DNA of 64,000 bases. Origin: Ruminococcus sp. GTDB lineage: Bacteria; Bacillota; Clostridia; Oscillospirales; Ruminococcaceae. The notes under the pieces were generated by a model, which was not told where the DNA came from, searched no databases, and was given only the letters and a program-made list of their open reading frames with translations. Made by a program: the position numbers and the translations under genes. The stretch spans positions 1 through 64,000 of the forward strand of contig JAHZHC010000020.1 of the NCBI GenBank assembly GCA_019420505.1. The letters are read 5' to 3'. Below are positions 6,030 to 14,699 of this stretch, piece after piece. Numbering within the stretch: the first letter of the stretch is position 1; each line of letters opens with the position of its first letter.

Positions 6030-8603
6030 TTAATTTAATTTGTTTTTTCTAAAAACTTTTATTAGCTGTATAGCCGCCATTGAACCAAAGGAAAGCAAAA
6101 GAATTATACCATATAGCTTAAATTCAATTTCCGCAATTTTAAATAATCTGTTTAAGTCAGGAATAAACAGAACAATGTTAAGCAGAATAAAACCTATTGA
6201 AAATGCAGCTATAAGAAATTTATTGTCAATCATCTTTTTTGTAAACAATACAGGTGTTTCCTGCTTGCAGTTAAAGCCATGCAGCAATCTTGACATACAT
6301 AGAGTTGTAAACGACATTGTCCTTGCAATTTCAGTGCTGTATGTATTTCCTATCATATAAGCAATAATAGTAACAGCCGCTATTATCAGCCCCGAATATC
6401 CGATCCTGAAAAGAAATGCTTTTGTAAGAATCGACTCATCTGACGATCTTGGCTTTCTTTCCATAACCTTATCATTGTCAGGTTCAAGCCCCAATGCTAT
6501 TGCCGGAAGCGAATCGGTTAATAAGTTAATAAACAATAAATGTATCGCTTCAAAGGGTACCGGTAAATTTAATAAAGAACAAAAAATAACCGTTATTATT
6601 CCGGCAAGATTGCCTGATAATAAAAATAATATAGACTTTTTTATATTTTCAAAAATATTTCTTCCGTTTTTTACTGCCTTTACAATAGTCGCAAAATTAT
6701 CATCGGCAAGAACCATAGAGGCTGATTCTTTGGCCGCCTCTGTTCCTGTAATTCCCATTGCAACTCCTACATCCGCCTGTTTTAAAGCCGGTGCGTCGTT
6801 TACCCCATCTCCGGTCATAGCAACAATGTTGCCACGGTTCTGCCACGCTTTAACAATCCTGATTTTATGTTCGGGAGTAACTCTTGCAAATACCGATTTA
6901 TCACCGACAAAATCGATAAGCTGCTGATCTGTGAATTTATCTAAAACACTTCCCTCAACCGCTTCCGATTCGTCGTTTAAAATACCGATTTCCTTAGCAA
7001 CAGCAGCCGCAGTAATAAGATGATCTCCCGTTATCATAATCGGCTTTATTCCTGCCCTCCTGCATTCTGCTACAGCCTGTGCAGATTCTGCTCTTGGCGG
7101 ATCTGCCATAGCGATTAATCCTAGAAATTTCAGATTGTTCTCATCATTTTTATTTATTTTTTCCTTATTGCACATTTTAAATGCAAAACATAATATACGC
7201 AAACCCTCAGCCGAAAGCTGTTCTGTATGCTCCAGAATCTGTGCTTTTATTTTATCATTACAATCCAATCGCTTAACAAGAATATCTGCTGCACCTTTTG
7301 TAAATATTATATTCTTACCATTTATAATATTAAGCGTTGACATCAGCTTTCTCTCAGAATCAAAAGGAATTTCACTGATTCTGAGAGAATCCCTGCGTAT
7401 ACCTTTTATATCAAAGCCGTTTTTTACCGCAAAATGAATCAAAGCGGCTTCTGTAGGATCTCCTATATCTCCGCATTCATTGCACTGTGAATCATTACAT
7501 AATACCGATGCAGTTAAAAGAAGCTCCTCCTGTGAGTTATTTATCCTAAATTCTTCAGCAGAAAATATCTGATATCCCATGGATATCTGCTGTACAGTCA
7601 TTTTATTTTGCGTAAGAGTACCGGTTTTGTCAGAGCAAATAACCGATACCGAACCTAATCCTTCCACTGATTGAAGTTTTCTTATTACGGCATTTTCCTT
7701 AGCCATTTTCTGAGTACCAAATGAAAGTACAATTGTAACAATCGAACTAAGCGCCTCAGGAATCGCCGCAACTGCCAAAGCAACAGCAAAAATAAATGAA
7801 TCCATTACTCCGTTTCCCTGAATCGTGCTTAATATAAATACTACGGCGCATATAAGAATAATGGCAATTGACAATTTTCTGCCGAAGCTTTCCAAAGTAA
7901 TTTGAAGGGGTGTTTTTCTTTCTTGTGCGTTTTCAATTAAAGCTGTAATTTTTCCTACCTCTGTTGACATACCCACATCAGTTATTATAAACTTTCCCCT
8001 TCCATATGTCACAAAGCTTCCTGAATAAACCATGTTTGACCTGTCACCCAAAGGAACTTCCCTGTTTATCACATCCGCTTTCTTTTCTACTTCAATGCTT
8101 TCTCCTGTCAGTAAGCTTTCATTAACTTTAACAGACGCACATTCTATAAGCCTGCCATCTGCCGGAATCCTGTCACCGGCTTCAATTATTACTACATCGC
8201 CAACCGCCGCCTTTTCAGATGGAATTATAACAGTTTCTCCGTTTCTTATCACCCTTATATCAGAAGATGATAATTTCTTTAAATCTGATATAGATTTTTC
8301 AGCCTTAACAGTTTGCACTGTTCCCAATACTGAATTTAGAGTAATTACAGTAATTATAACTGCAAAGCTCTCCAAGTCCCCCATTACTGCAGAAACTAAA
8401 GCGGCTATAATAAGTATTATGACAAGAAAATCCTTAAATTGTTCTAACAAGATTATAAAAAGATTTTTTCTTTTCCTCTCAGTAATTTGATTTTTTCCAA
8501 ACAAATTAATATTAATCTCTGCCTGTTCAGCAGATAAGCCAACCTCGCTTGAATTTAACTGATCAAAAATCTCTTGAGGAGTCTGACGATATCTCTCGTT
8601 CAT
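6030..8603 (-). CDS. P-type (P2A) divalent cation ATPase, PacL/YoaB-like
   Basis: This complete 857-residue P-type ATPase has the actuator motif TGES (166-169), the transport-site PEAL motif in M4 (about 282-285), the phosphorylated Asp in DKTGT (D325), KGAAD in the nucleotide domain, TGDGVND in the hinge and a C-terminal cation-ATPase membrane domain. The family pumps Ca or Mn out of the cytoplasm. The manganese-type riboswitch upstream points to Mn export, as reported for Lactococcus YoaB, although PEAL alone does not separate Ca from Mn. The gene is monocistronic: promoter and riboswitch upstream, unrelated genes downstream. Confidence 0.92.
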   Translation of the reverse strand: MNERYRQTPQEIFDQLNSSEVGLSAEQAEININLFGKNQITERKRKNLFIILLEQFKDFLVIILIIAALVSAVMGDLESFAVIITVITLNSVLGTVQTVKAEKSISDLKKLSSSDIRVIRNGETVIIPSEKAAVGDVVIIEAGDRIPADGRLIECASVKVNESLLTGESIEVEKKADVINREVPLGDRSNMVYSGSFVTYGRGKFIITDVGMSTEVGKITALIENAQERKTPLQITLESFGRKLSIAIILICAVVFILSTIQGNGVMDSFIFAVALAVAAIPEALSSIVTIVLSFGTQKMAKENAVIRKLQSVEGLGSVSVICSDKTGTLTQNKMTVQQISMGYQIFSAEEFRINNSQEELLLTASVLCNDSQCNECGDIGDPTEAALIHFAVKNGFDIKGIRRDSLRISEIPFDSERKLMSTLNIINGKNIIFTKGAADILVKRLDCNDKIKAQILEHTEQLSAEGLRILCFAFKMCNKEKINKNDENNLKFLGLIAMADPPRAESAQAVAECRRAGIKPIMITGDHLITAAAVAKEIGILNDESEAVEGSVLDKFTDQQLIDFVGDKSVFARVTPEHKIRIVKAWQNRGNIVAMTGDGVNDAPALKQADVGVAMGITGTEAAKESASMVLADDNFATIVKAVKNGRNIFENIKKSILFLLSGNLAGIITVIFCSLLNLPVPFEAIHLLFINLLTDSLPAIALGLEPDNDKVMERKPRSSDESILTKAFLFRIGYSGLIIAAVTIIAYMIGNTYSTEIARTMSFTTLCMSRLLHGFNCKQETPVLFTKKMIDNKFLIAAFSIGFILLNIVLFIPDLNRLFKIAEIEFKLYGIILLLSFGSMAAIQLIKVFRKNKLN

Positions 8604-8663
8604 TATTTATTACATCCTTTCAAAATAGTTTTTCATATGTGCACTATCCGAAATTACTGCAAT

Positions 8664-8815
8664 AAAAAAGCAAGGCTTCTATTGGAATAATTGCAATGTG
8701 CACAATTATTTCAATAAAAGTCTTGCCGTTTAGATATGAAGCGGGTCAACATCTGACCGTACTGACGCAAACATAAACAGAATTTCTGCCGGCTACTCTC
8801 TTTTACCTACTAAAT
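8664..8815 (-). promoter_or_regulatory. yybP-ykoY-type manganese riboswitch with terminator platform
   Basis: The minus-strand leader contains GAGAGTAGCCGGC, a GTCAGTACGG junction and CGGCAAGACTTTTATTG, matching my memory of the yybP-ykoY aptamer. A long hairpin (arms 8702-8725 and 8671-8693) followed by six U residues (8669-8664) is an intrinsic terminator. GTAAAAG at 8806-8800 can pair with CTTTTA at 8720-8715, which is also part of the terminator 5' arm. Closing the aptamer stem and forming the terminator are thus mutually exclusive. This fits a metal-on switch in which bound Mn allows transcription of the exporter. Confidence 0.78.
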
Positions 8816-8844
8816 ATTATATACTGTATTATAAAATATGTCAA
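8816..8844 (-). promoter_or_regulatory. Consensus promoter of the riboswitch-ATPase transcript
   Basis: TTGACA, 17 bp and TATAAT on the minus strand: a perfect sigma-A promoter whose start point falls just before the aptamer. Confidence 0.9.
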
Positions 8845-8889
8845 GTATTCTTATTTATTTCAAGTTAAAGCCTGAAATAAGCAGTATGA

Positions 8890-9267
8890 TCACCTCTTTT
8901 TGCATTTTCCGCACTTCCATGCACAATCTCCGCAAACTTCCTTAATCTTACCCTTGTTTATTATATCTCTTTTTGCAATACCTAAAAAAACACTGGCTGA
9001 TAATATTTGCCCCTCATAAAAATTACAAAACTCCATGACCTTTTTATCATACCTGCATACCTTTTCTTGTTCAGTGCATAAATCGTTTATTAGATTAGGA
9101 CATTCTGCACAAATATCATCTTTACCAAAGGTTATTTCAATCTCAGCGTCTTGCTTCATCATGTAAACAATTTCTTTCATATGACAGGTAAACTCGTCAC
9201 TATAGCCTTTGCCCTCAAAGAATTGTATGCAAAGTGCATGGTGAGGTCTTAGTTTAAATATGTACAT
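8890..9267 (-). CDS. DUF1284 cysteine-rich protein
   Basis: A 125-residue protein starting MYIFKLRPHHALCIQFF with many cysteines: CAECPNLINDLC, CRYDKK, FCNFYEG, and a C-terminal CGDCAWKCGKC. The LRPHHALC start and Cys layout match DUF1284, a family of unknown function thought to bind metal or an iron-sulfur cluster. It overlaps the end of bioY by 14 bases, so it belongs to the biotin-regulated transcript. Whether it serves biotin metabolism is unknown; biotin synthase is itself an Fe-S enzyme, but no link is demonstrated here. Confidence 0.8.
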   Translation of the reverse strand: MYIFKLRPHHALCIQFFEGKGYSDEFTCHMKEIVYMMKQDAEIEITFGKDDICAECPNLINDLCTEQEKVCRYDKKVMEFCNFYEGQILSASVFLGIAKRDIINKGKIKEVCGDCAWKCGKCKKR

Positions 9268-9799
9268 ATTTTTTTAACCTATTGATGATTATCACCGCAC
9301 AAACCATCTTTACAACGTCAGGAATAATGAAAGGCACAACACACCAGCCAAGTACCGCACTAAGACCTATAGCGCCTGTATCACGTGTATAAACAGCCAT
9401 AAACCATATTGTTCCAATGGCGTAACACACCAAAAGTCCCAAAATCATTGAGATTGTCATCACAATTAATCCCTTGCCGAAAAAGTGCTGAATCAGCCAC
9501 ATTACCAACGCAAAGAAAATAAATCCTACTATGTAACCTCCTGTTGTACCTGAGATTATTCCCAAACCTCCGGTAAAGCCCTGAAAAACAGGTATTCCTA
9601 TTGCCCCCAAAAGCACATAAACAGAAACGGCTATCGTTCCCAGCTTACCGCCCAAAAGCCCTACTGCAAGAAAAACTCCAAACGTCTGAAGAGTAAACGG
9701 TATTGTTGTCGGAATTGATATCCATGAACATATCGCCATAATTGCTACAAAAATAGCACAGAAGCTTAATTGTTTTACTGAAAACTTAGAATTTGTCAA
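9254..9799 (-). CDS. bioY: BioY biotin transporter S-component
   Basis: BioY is the membrane biotin-binding component of an ECF-type transporter. About six hydrophobic helices are visible, with the conserved TIPFTLQTFGVFLAVGLLGG near the start and GFTGGLGIISGTTGGY in the middle. I place the start at TTG 9799, about ten bases after GAAAGGG; a GTG at 9808 leaves almost no spacing. The transcript begins about 9818, so the leader is only about 20 bases. No ECF ATPases or T-component are nearby, as is usual for BioY. Control is by a BirA box over the promoter. Confidence 0.93.
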   Translation of the reverse strand: MTNSKFSVKQLSFCAIFVAIMAICSWISIPTTIPFTLQTFGVFLAVGLLGGKLGTIAVSVYVLLGAIGIPVFQGFTGGLGIISGTTGGYIVGFIFFALVMWLIQHFFGKGLIVMTISMILGLLVCYAIGTIWFMAVYTRDTGAIGLSAVLGWCVVPFIIPDVVKMVCAVIIINRLKKYVHI

Positions 9800-9824
9800 C
9801 CTAAACACGCCCTTTCAGTTTACA

Positions 9825-9853
9825 ATTATAGCATATAAACACCAGGTTGTCAA
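9825..9853 (-). promoter_or_regulatory. bioY promoter
   Basis: TTGACA (9853-9848), 17 bp and TATAAT (9830-9825) on the minus strand. The -35 box lies inside the left half of the BirA box. Confidence 0.88.
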
Positions 9854-9878
9854 CTATAATTTGTCTTTAAGTTAACAT
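9847..9878. promoter_or_regulatory. BirA (biotin repressor) operator
   Basis: TTGTCAAC, 16 bp, GTTAACAT: the inverted halves and spacing match the Firmicutes BirA operator (TTGTTAAC...GTTAACAA type). Binding of biotinyl-AMP-loaded BirA would cover the -35 box of bioY. Confidence 0.82.
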
Positions 9879-9968
9879 TTTAAAAAGGTTCTGTCAATTG
9901 ATACACAACCGGAACGTAAAAGTAAATTGACAAAATAGTAATAAAAACATAAATATCTATGATTACAT

Positions 9969-10001
9969 AAAAAACGGGCAGTGTTTAACCGCCCGTTTTT
10001 T
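9969..10001. terminator. Terminator after groEL
   Basis: An AAAACGGGC/GCCCGTTTT stem has A and T tracts on both sides. It ends the leftward groES-groEL transcript and may act in both directions. Confidence 0.85.
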
Positions 10002-10090
10002 TACTGTATTTACTTGTCTGTTCTGAATCAACAATCAACAAGCTAAAATTGCCTTAACCTATTTGAAAATCCATCGTTCAGTGCAGGAAT

Positions 10091-11728
10091 TTAGTACATT
10101 CCGCCCATTCCGCCGCCTGCTGCAGCTGCCATTGCTGCGTCAGCAGCAGGATCCTTGATATCAGCCACAAGACTCTCTGTTGTGAGAACCATTGCTGCAA
10201 CTGATGCTGCATTCTGAAGTGCTGAACGTGTAACCTTTGTCGGATCAACAATTCCGGCAGGAATCATATCAACATACTCTTCCTTGTATGCGTCGAAACC
10301 ATAGCCAACCTTTCTTGAACGAACGATTTTATCAATAATTACGCTTCCCTCAAGACCTGCATTAAGTGCAATCTGACGTACCGGCTCTTCGAGTGCTCTA
10401 AGGACGATCTTAGCTCCTGTCTTTTCATCTCCGTCAAGCTTGTCGCAAAGCTTTTTAACTGCAGGAATTGCGTTTACCAATGCTGTTCCGCCTCCTGCAA
10501 CGATACCCTCTTCAACGGCTGCCTTTGTTGCAGCAAGAGCATCTTCCATTCTAAGCTTCTTTTCTTTCATTTCAACTTCTGTAGCAGCGCCGACCTTAAT
10601 TACAGCTACACCGCCTGAAAGCTTAGCAAGTCTCTCCTGAAGCTTTTCTCTGTCAAAGTCAGATGTAGTAGTTTCGATCTGAGCTTTGATCTGACCAACT
10701 CTTGCCTTGATTTCGTCAGATGAACCTGCACCGTCAACAATAATCGTATTTTCTTTTTGAACAACAACCTGTCTTGCTCTTCCCAACTGATCAAGAGTTG
10801 TTTCTTTAAGCTCAAGTCCAAGCTCTTCGGAAATAACCTGACCGCCTGTAAGAATTGCAATATCCTGAAGCATTTCTTTTCTTCTGTCGCCAAATCCCGG
10901 AGCCTTGACTGCAACGCATGTAAATGTTCCTCTGAGTTTATTTACAATAAGAGTTGAAAGAGCCTCGCCCTCTACATCTTCAGCAATTATAACAAGCTTT
11001 TTACCTGCCTGAACTATCTGCTCCAGCAACGGGAGAACTTCCTGAATGTTAGAAATCTTCTTATCAGTAATAAGAATTAAAGCATCATCAATAACAGCTT
11101 CCATCTTCTCTGTATCTGTTACCATGTAAGGTGCAATGTAGCCTCTGTCAAACTGCATACCTTCTACAACTTCGCTGTATGTTTCAGCAGTTTTTGATTC
11201 CTCAATAGTGATAACTCCGTCAGCTGATACCTTTTCCATTGCCTCGGCAATAAGATCTCCCACTGATTCGTCACCGGAAGAAACTGTTGCTACTCTTGCG
11301 ATATCATCAGAACCTGCAACGGTTTTAGAATTAGCAACGATTGTTTCTACTGCGGTATCAACAGCCTTTGCCATACCCTTTTTAACAACCATTGGATTAG
11401 CGCCTGCAGCAATGTTCTTCATGCCCTCACGAACAAGTGCCTGAGCAAGCAATGTAGCTGTTGTTGTACCATCTCCTGCTGCATCATTTGTCTTTGTAGC
11501 CACTTCTTTAACAAGCTGTGCTCCCATGTTTTCAAATGCGTCCTCAAGTTCAATTTCCTTAGCAATTGTAACTCCGTCATTTGTAATCAAAGGAGAACCG
11601 AATTTCTTATCAAGAACAACATTTCTGCCCTTTGGTCCCATTGTGATTTTAACTGTATCAGCCAGCTTATCAATACCGGCCTGAAGTGACTTTCTTGCCT
11701 TTTCGCCGTAAATAATATCCTTAGCCAT
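10091..11728 (-). CDS. groEL: 60-kDa chaperonin GroEL
   Basis: This 545-residue chaperonin forms the double-ring ATPase that folds proteins in the cytoplasm with GroES as lid. It starts MAKDIIYGEKAR at ATG 11728, with GGAGG upstream; the five-codon extension upstream of this Met lies over the ribosome site and is not real. ATP-site motifs DGTTTAT (about residues 86-92) and GPKGRNV are intact, and the C-terminus has the flexible AAAAGGGMGGMY tail. It is second in the groES-groEL operon under CIRCE control. Confidence 0.98.
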   Translation of the reverse strand: MAKDIIYGEKARKSLQAGIDKLADTVKITMGPKGRNVVLDKKFGSPLITNDGVTIAKEIELEDAFENMGAQLVKEVATKTNDAAGDGTTTATLLAQALVREGMKNIAAGANPMVVKKGMAKAVDTAVETIVANSKTVAGSDDIARVATVSSGDESVGDLIAEAMEKVSADGVITIEESKTAETYSEVVEGMQFDRGYIAPYMVTDTEKMEAVIDDALILITDKKISNIQEVLPLLEQIVQAGKKLVIIAEDVEGEALSTLIVNKLRGTFTCVAVKAPGFGDRRKEMLQDIAILTGGQVISEELGLELKETTLDQLGRARQVVVQKENTIIVDGAGSSDEIKARVGQIKAQIETTTSDFDREKLQERLAKLSGGVAVIKVGAATEVEMKEKKLRMEDALAATKAAVEEGIVAGGGTALVNAIPAVKKLCDKLDGDEKTGAKIVLRALEEPVRQIALNAGLEGSVIIDKIVRSRKVGYGFDAYKEEYVDMIPAGIVDPTKVTRSALQNAASVAAMVLTTESLVADIKDPAADAAMAAAAGGGMGGMY

Positions 11729-11766
11729 TATTATTACCTCCAAAAATATGTTTATGTTATACTATT

Positions 11767-12039
11767 TTATTCTACAACTGCAAGAATATCTTCCATTTTA
11801 ACAATGATATATTCTTCTCCGTCAAGCTTCACATTAGTGCCTGAATATTTTGAAATAAGAACCTTATCACCTTTGTTTACTGACATAGTTACGTCGGATT
11901 TTCCCGGTCCGACTTCCAGAACTACCGCAACCTCCGGTTTTTCTTTTGCTGAGCCTGTAAGAATAATTCCGCTTTGTGTTGTTTCCTCGGCTTCTGTCAT
12001 TTTTACTACAACTCTGTCCTGTAATGGTTTAATTGTCAT
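11767..12039 (-). CDS. groES: 10-kDa co-chaperonin GroES
   Basis: This 90-residue co-chaperonin caps the GroEL ring. The N-terminal IKPLQDRVVVK, the mobile loop (EETTQSGIILTGSAKEKP) and the C-terminal YIIVKMEDILAV are canonical. It is the first gene of the operon, 38 bases before groEL, with AGAGAGG as ribosome site. HrcA repression through CIRCE is expected. Confidence 0.98.
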   Translation of the reverse strand: MTIKPLQDRVVVKMTEAEETTQSGIILTGSAKEKPEVAVVLEVGPGKSDVTMSVNKGDKVLISKYSGTNVKLDGEEYIIVKMEDILAVVE

Positions 12040-12123
12040 AATAAATCCTCTCTTTCTAAATATATTCAGGGGTTTCCCTCCCCTGCTATTATTTTTATTG
12101 TTAAAGCATTTAAGCTTTGCTTG

Positions 12124-12150
12124 TTAGCACTCTTGCTTCTTGAGTGCTAA
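12124..12150. promoter_or_regulatory. CIRCE element (HrcA operator)
   Basis: TTAGCACTC, nine bases, GAGTGCTAA: a perfect CIRCE inverted repeat located at the expected transcription start of groES-groEL. HrcA itself is not in the window. Confidence 0.97.
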
Positions 12151-12154
12151 TATT

Positions 12155-12182
12155 ATTCTAACACCTTTTTCTGAAAATTCAA
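12155..12182 (-). promoter_or_regulatory. groES-groEL promoter
   Basis: TTGAAT, 16 bp and TAGAAT on the minus strand, immediately upstream of CIRCE. Confidence 0.8.
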
Positions 12183-12562
12183 GTGTATTTACTGATTTCT
12201 CAAAAAAATTGTATACATGCACAATATTTGCACAAAAGCAATGTGAATATTTAGTAAAATAAGACACATTATTATACCTTTGTTTTGTGATACAATTTCC
12301 ATTTCAGTAAATATATATTATTTAATTATTATTACTATTATTTTATTATAATATAAATATTCACAGCTAAAATTCTCAATTTACACTATATACATATTTC
12401 GTTCATATAAAATAGTACAAAATTATTTAAAATTTTGTTATAATATAGACATTAAATGCAAATATAATTAAGTTTTATTAAATTTTTTTGTGATTTTATA
12501 AATAAGAATCACTTTTTCTGTTTATATGACGATTAAACAGACATTAAGGAAGGAAGATTAAT
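12183..12562. other. AT-rich divergent spacer
   Basis: This holds no supported gene. A TATAAT at 12439-12444 may be the -10 box for the response regulator, but no good -35 precedes it. The rest is AT-rich sequence without a repeat or hairpin I could support. Confidence 0.4.
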
Positions 12563-13267
12563 ATGTCATTAGGAAGAGTTTTGGTTGTTGACGATGATAA
12601 AAATATTTGCGAACTTCTGAGACTTTATTTGGAAAAGGAAGGCTACGGAGTTATGTTGGCACACGACGGTGAAGAAGCCGTAGTGAAATATAATGCTCTG
12701 AAACCTGATATTATATTGCTTGACATTATGCTACCGGGAATGGACGGTTGGCAGGTGTGCCGTGAAATCAGAAAAAAATCAAATGTTCCGTTAATTATGA
12801 TTACTGCAAAGCAGGAAACATTTGATAAAGTGCTTGGACTTGAACTTGGCGCTGACGACTATATTGTCAAACCTTTTGATACGAAGGAAGTTATTGCAAG
12901 AATAAAAGCAGTTTACCGCCGTGTCGGTCAGGTCAAGGGTGAAGTGGAAATTAAGGAAGTCAAATATGACAAGCTTTCAGTTAACATGACAAGATATGAA
13001 CTCAGAGTTAACGGTGTTGTTCTGGATACGCCGCCAAAGGAGCTTGAGCTTTTGTTCCATCTTGCATCTAATCCAAACCGTGTATTTACCAGAGATCAGC
13101 TTCTTGATGAGGTCTGGGGATTTGAATATTACGGTGATTCAAGAACAATTGATGTACATGTTAAAAGACTTCGTGAAAAGCTTGAAGGCATTTCACCTGA
13201 ATGGTCGCTTAAAACTGTTTGGGGTGTTGGATATAAATTTGAGCTTGCTGAAAGTCACAATCAATAA
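12563..13267 (+). CDS. Orphan OmpR/PhoB-family response regulator
   Basis: This 234-residue regulator has an N-terminal receiver domain (acidic triad D10-D12, phospho-acceptor D54 in LLDIMLPGMDG, T82, K104 in IVKPFD) and a C-terminal winged helix (residues 130-230) with RTIDVHVKRLREKL. It binds DNA as a dimer when phosphorylated. No histidine kinase lies beside it: a terminator follows at once and the next gene is on the other strand, so the partner kinase must be elsewhere. The start is ATG 12563 with AAGGAAGG upstream. Target genes cannot be read from this window. Confidence 0.93.
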   Translation: MSLGRVLVVDDDKNICELLRLYLEKEGYGVMLAHDGEEAVVKYNALKPDIILLDIMLPGMDGWQVCREIRKKSNVPLIMITAKQETFDKVLGLELGADDYIVKPFDTKEVIARIKAVYRRVGQVKGEVEIKEVKYDKLSVNMTRYELRVNGVVLDTPPKELELLFHLASNPNRVFTRDQLLDEVWGFEYYGDSRTIDVHVKRLREKLEGISPEWSLKTVWGVGYKFELAESHNQ

Positions 13268-13273
13268 ACATAT

Positions 13274-13312
13274 AAACACTGTTCAGTCTTTTGATCTGAA
13301 TAGTGTTTTTTA
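13274..13312 (+). terminator. Terminator of the response regulator
   Basis: A stem AAACACT-TTCAG/CTGAA-AGTGTTT followed by a T run ends the single-gene transcript seven bases after the stop codon. Confidence 0.88.
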
Positions 13313-13357
13313 TTGCATTTTTAATATATGCTAAGTAAAAATTAAATGATAAAAATA

Positions 13358-13381
13358 AACGGCAGGTAATTACCTGCCGTT
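13358..13381 (-). terminator. Terminator of the ABC exporter operon
   Basis: A perfect 24-base palindrome centred on AATT (arms AACGGCAGGT and ACCTGCCGTT) lies four bases past the permease stop. Confidence 0.7.
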
Positions 13382-13385
13382 ATAT

Positions 13386-14699
13386 TTAAGCCTTTTTGTA
13401 TTTTTTCTTTCTTCCTTTTTCAGCAAAGCTTAAAGTCATTGTAAATATCTTATCACTGGTAAATACCTTAATTGCAAATGTCATAGAAATTGCAAGTATT
13501 ACAATCTGATAAGCAAATCCACCCCAATATAAACTCATGTTTCCGAACATTACGTTTTCAGAAGCCATAAACGTATGAGTAAAAGGAATTGCATAGACAA
13601 TATATCTGAACACCGGAGATAATGTTTTTATATCAATAATCATTGACAGAATATATGGTATCATAGCTGTAAACAGGATCGGCATCACCAATGCCTGTGC
13701 CGATTTGATATCCTTTGCCAAGGCTCCGAGAACTAATGACAATGACAATCCGATCAACACGCTTGCAAACATCTGCAAACCAACTAACAGATACTGCCCA
13801 ACAGAGAGAGAGAGTCCCAATTCCTCTAAAACTCCGTTAAACTGAGATGTATCTGCACCGGCTGTAAAAGAGTTGGTCATATTATTCATACCAAACATAA
13901 ATGCAACTGCCATTACTGCTGCAACGATAGCTGCCGAAAGCATTTTTGCGCTAAGCACAGACATTCTCGAAACCGGGGCAGAAAGCAGAGTTTCAAGTGT
14001 TTTGTCAATCTTTTCTGTAGAGACAGCATTAAGCAGCATTTGTGAAGAATACATAATCAAAAGGAAAACTATAATCGGGACAAACATTCCCTGCATCTGA
14101 CAAAGTGAAAAGAGTATCGCCGAAGAAACCTTTGCTGACTTATCTGCCACTACAGTAGTTTCATCGACCAAAATTGGTGAGTCCATCTGTATCACTTCAG
14201 CTTCAGTCATTTTTCCTTCTGCAATTTTTTCTGAGTACAGCTGAGCTTTAACTGCATTTTTTATTATTTCTGTTACAGATTCTGAATCAAATCCTACGTT
14301 TGACATTGTAGACATTGATGTCATTGAACCAACATATTCAATCTCTGCCATTTCACCTTTTTTCACCTGTTCGGTAAAACCTTCAGGCAGAACCACTACA
14401 TTACTTATATCAAGTCTTTTGAATTCATCGGCATAATCGTCACTTTCAAGATTAATTTCCACTACCTCATTTTCAGTGCCGCCAACAGATTCAAGGCCCT
14501 TGATGAGAGCTGCTGTAAAATCAGTTTTATCCTCATCACATACAGTAATTTTTGAACCCTCTTCAACAGCGTCCTCTATAACTCCTGTCAAAGCATTTCC
14601 TGCCAGAGAAAGAACAGCGACAATAATAACTAATGTTGCAATTGTTTGAATTGTAAGCATTTCTTTCAGTTCTTTTTTCAAAAGATTAAAGAATTTCAC
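13386..14699 (-). CDS. ABC-2 type exporter permease (NatB-like)
   Basis: This 437-residue membrane protein has one N-terminal helix (residues 18-38), a large outside domain (about 40-195) and a cluster of five or six helices (about 195-420), the layout of NatB/YhaP-type permeases of ABC exporters. FSLCQMQGMFVPIIVFLLIMYSS and the TEKIDKTLETLLSAPVSR loop that contacts the ATPase are characteristic. It overlaps the ATPase gene by 14 bases and forms the exporter with it. The substrate is unknown; related pairs export sodium or small peptides and antibiotics. Confidence 0.88.
   Translation of the reverse strand: MKFFNLLKKELKEMLTIQTIATLVIIVAVLSLAGNALTGVIEDAVEEGSKITVCDEDKTDFTAALIKGLESVGGTENEVVEINLESDDYADEFKRLDISNVVVLPEGFTEQVKKGEMAEIEYVGSMTSMSTMSNVGFDSESVTEIIKNAVKAQLYSEKIAEGKMTEAEVIQMDSPILVDETTVVADKSAKVSSAILFSLCQMQGMFVPIIVFLLIMYSSQMLLNAVSTEKIDKTLETLLSAPVSRMSVLSAKMLSAAIVAAVMAVAFMFGMNNMTNSFTAGADTSQFNGVLEELGLSLSVGQYLLVGLQMFASVLIGLSLSLVLGALAKDIKSAQALVMPILFTAMIPYILSMIIDIKTLSPVFRYIVYAIPFTHTFMASENVMFGNMSLYWGGFAYQIVILAISMTFAIKVFTSDKIFTMTLSFAEKGRKKKYKKA

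Noticed and set aside
10440..11444. Several antisense frames inside groEL
   Set aside because: They are shadows of a strongly codon-biased gene and have no ribosome sites.
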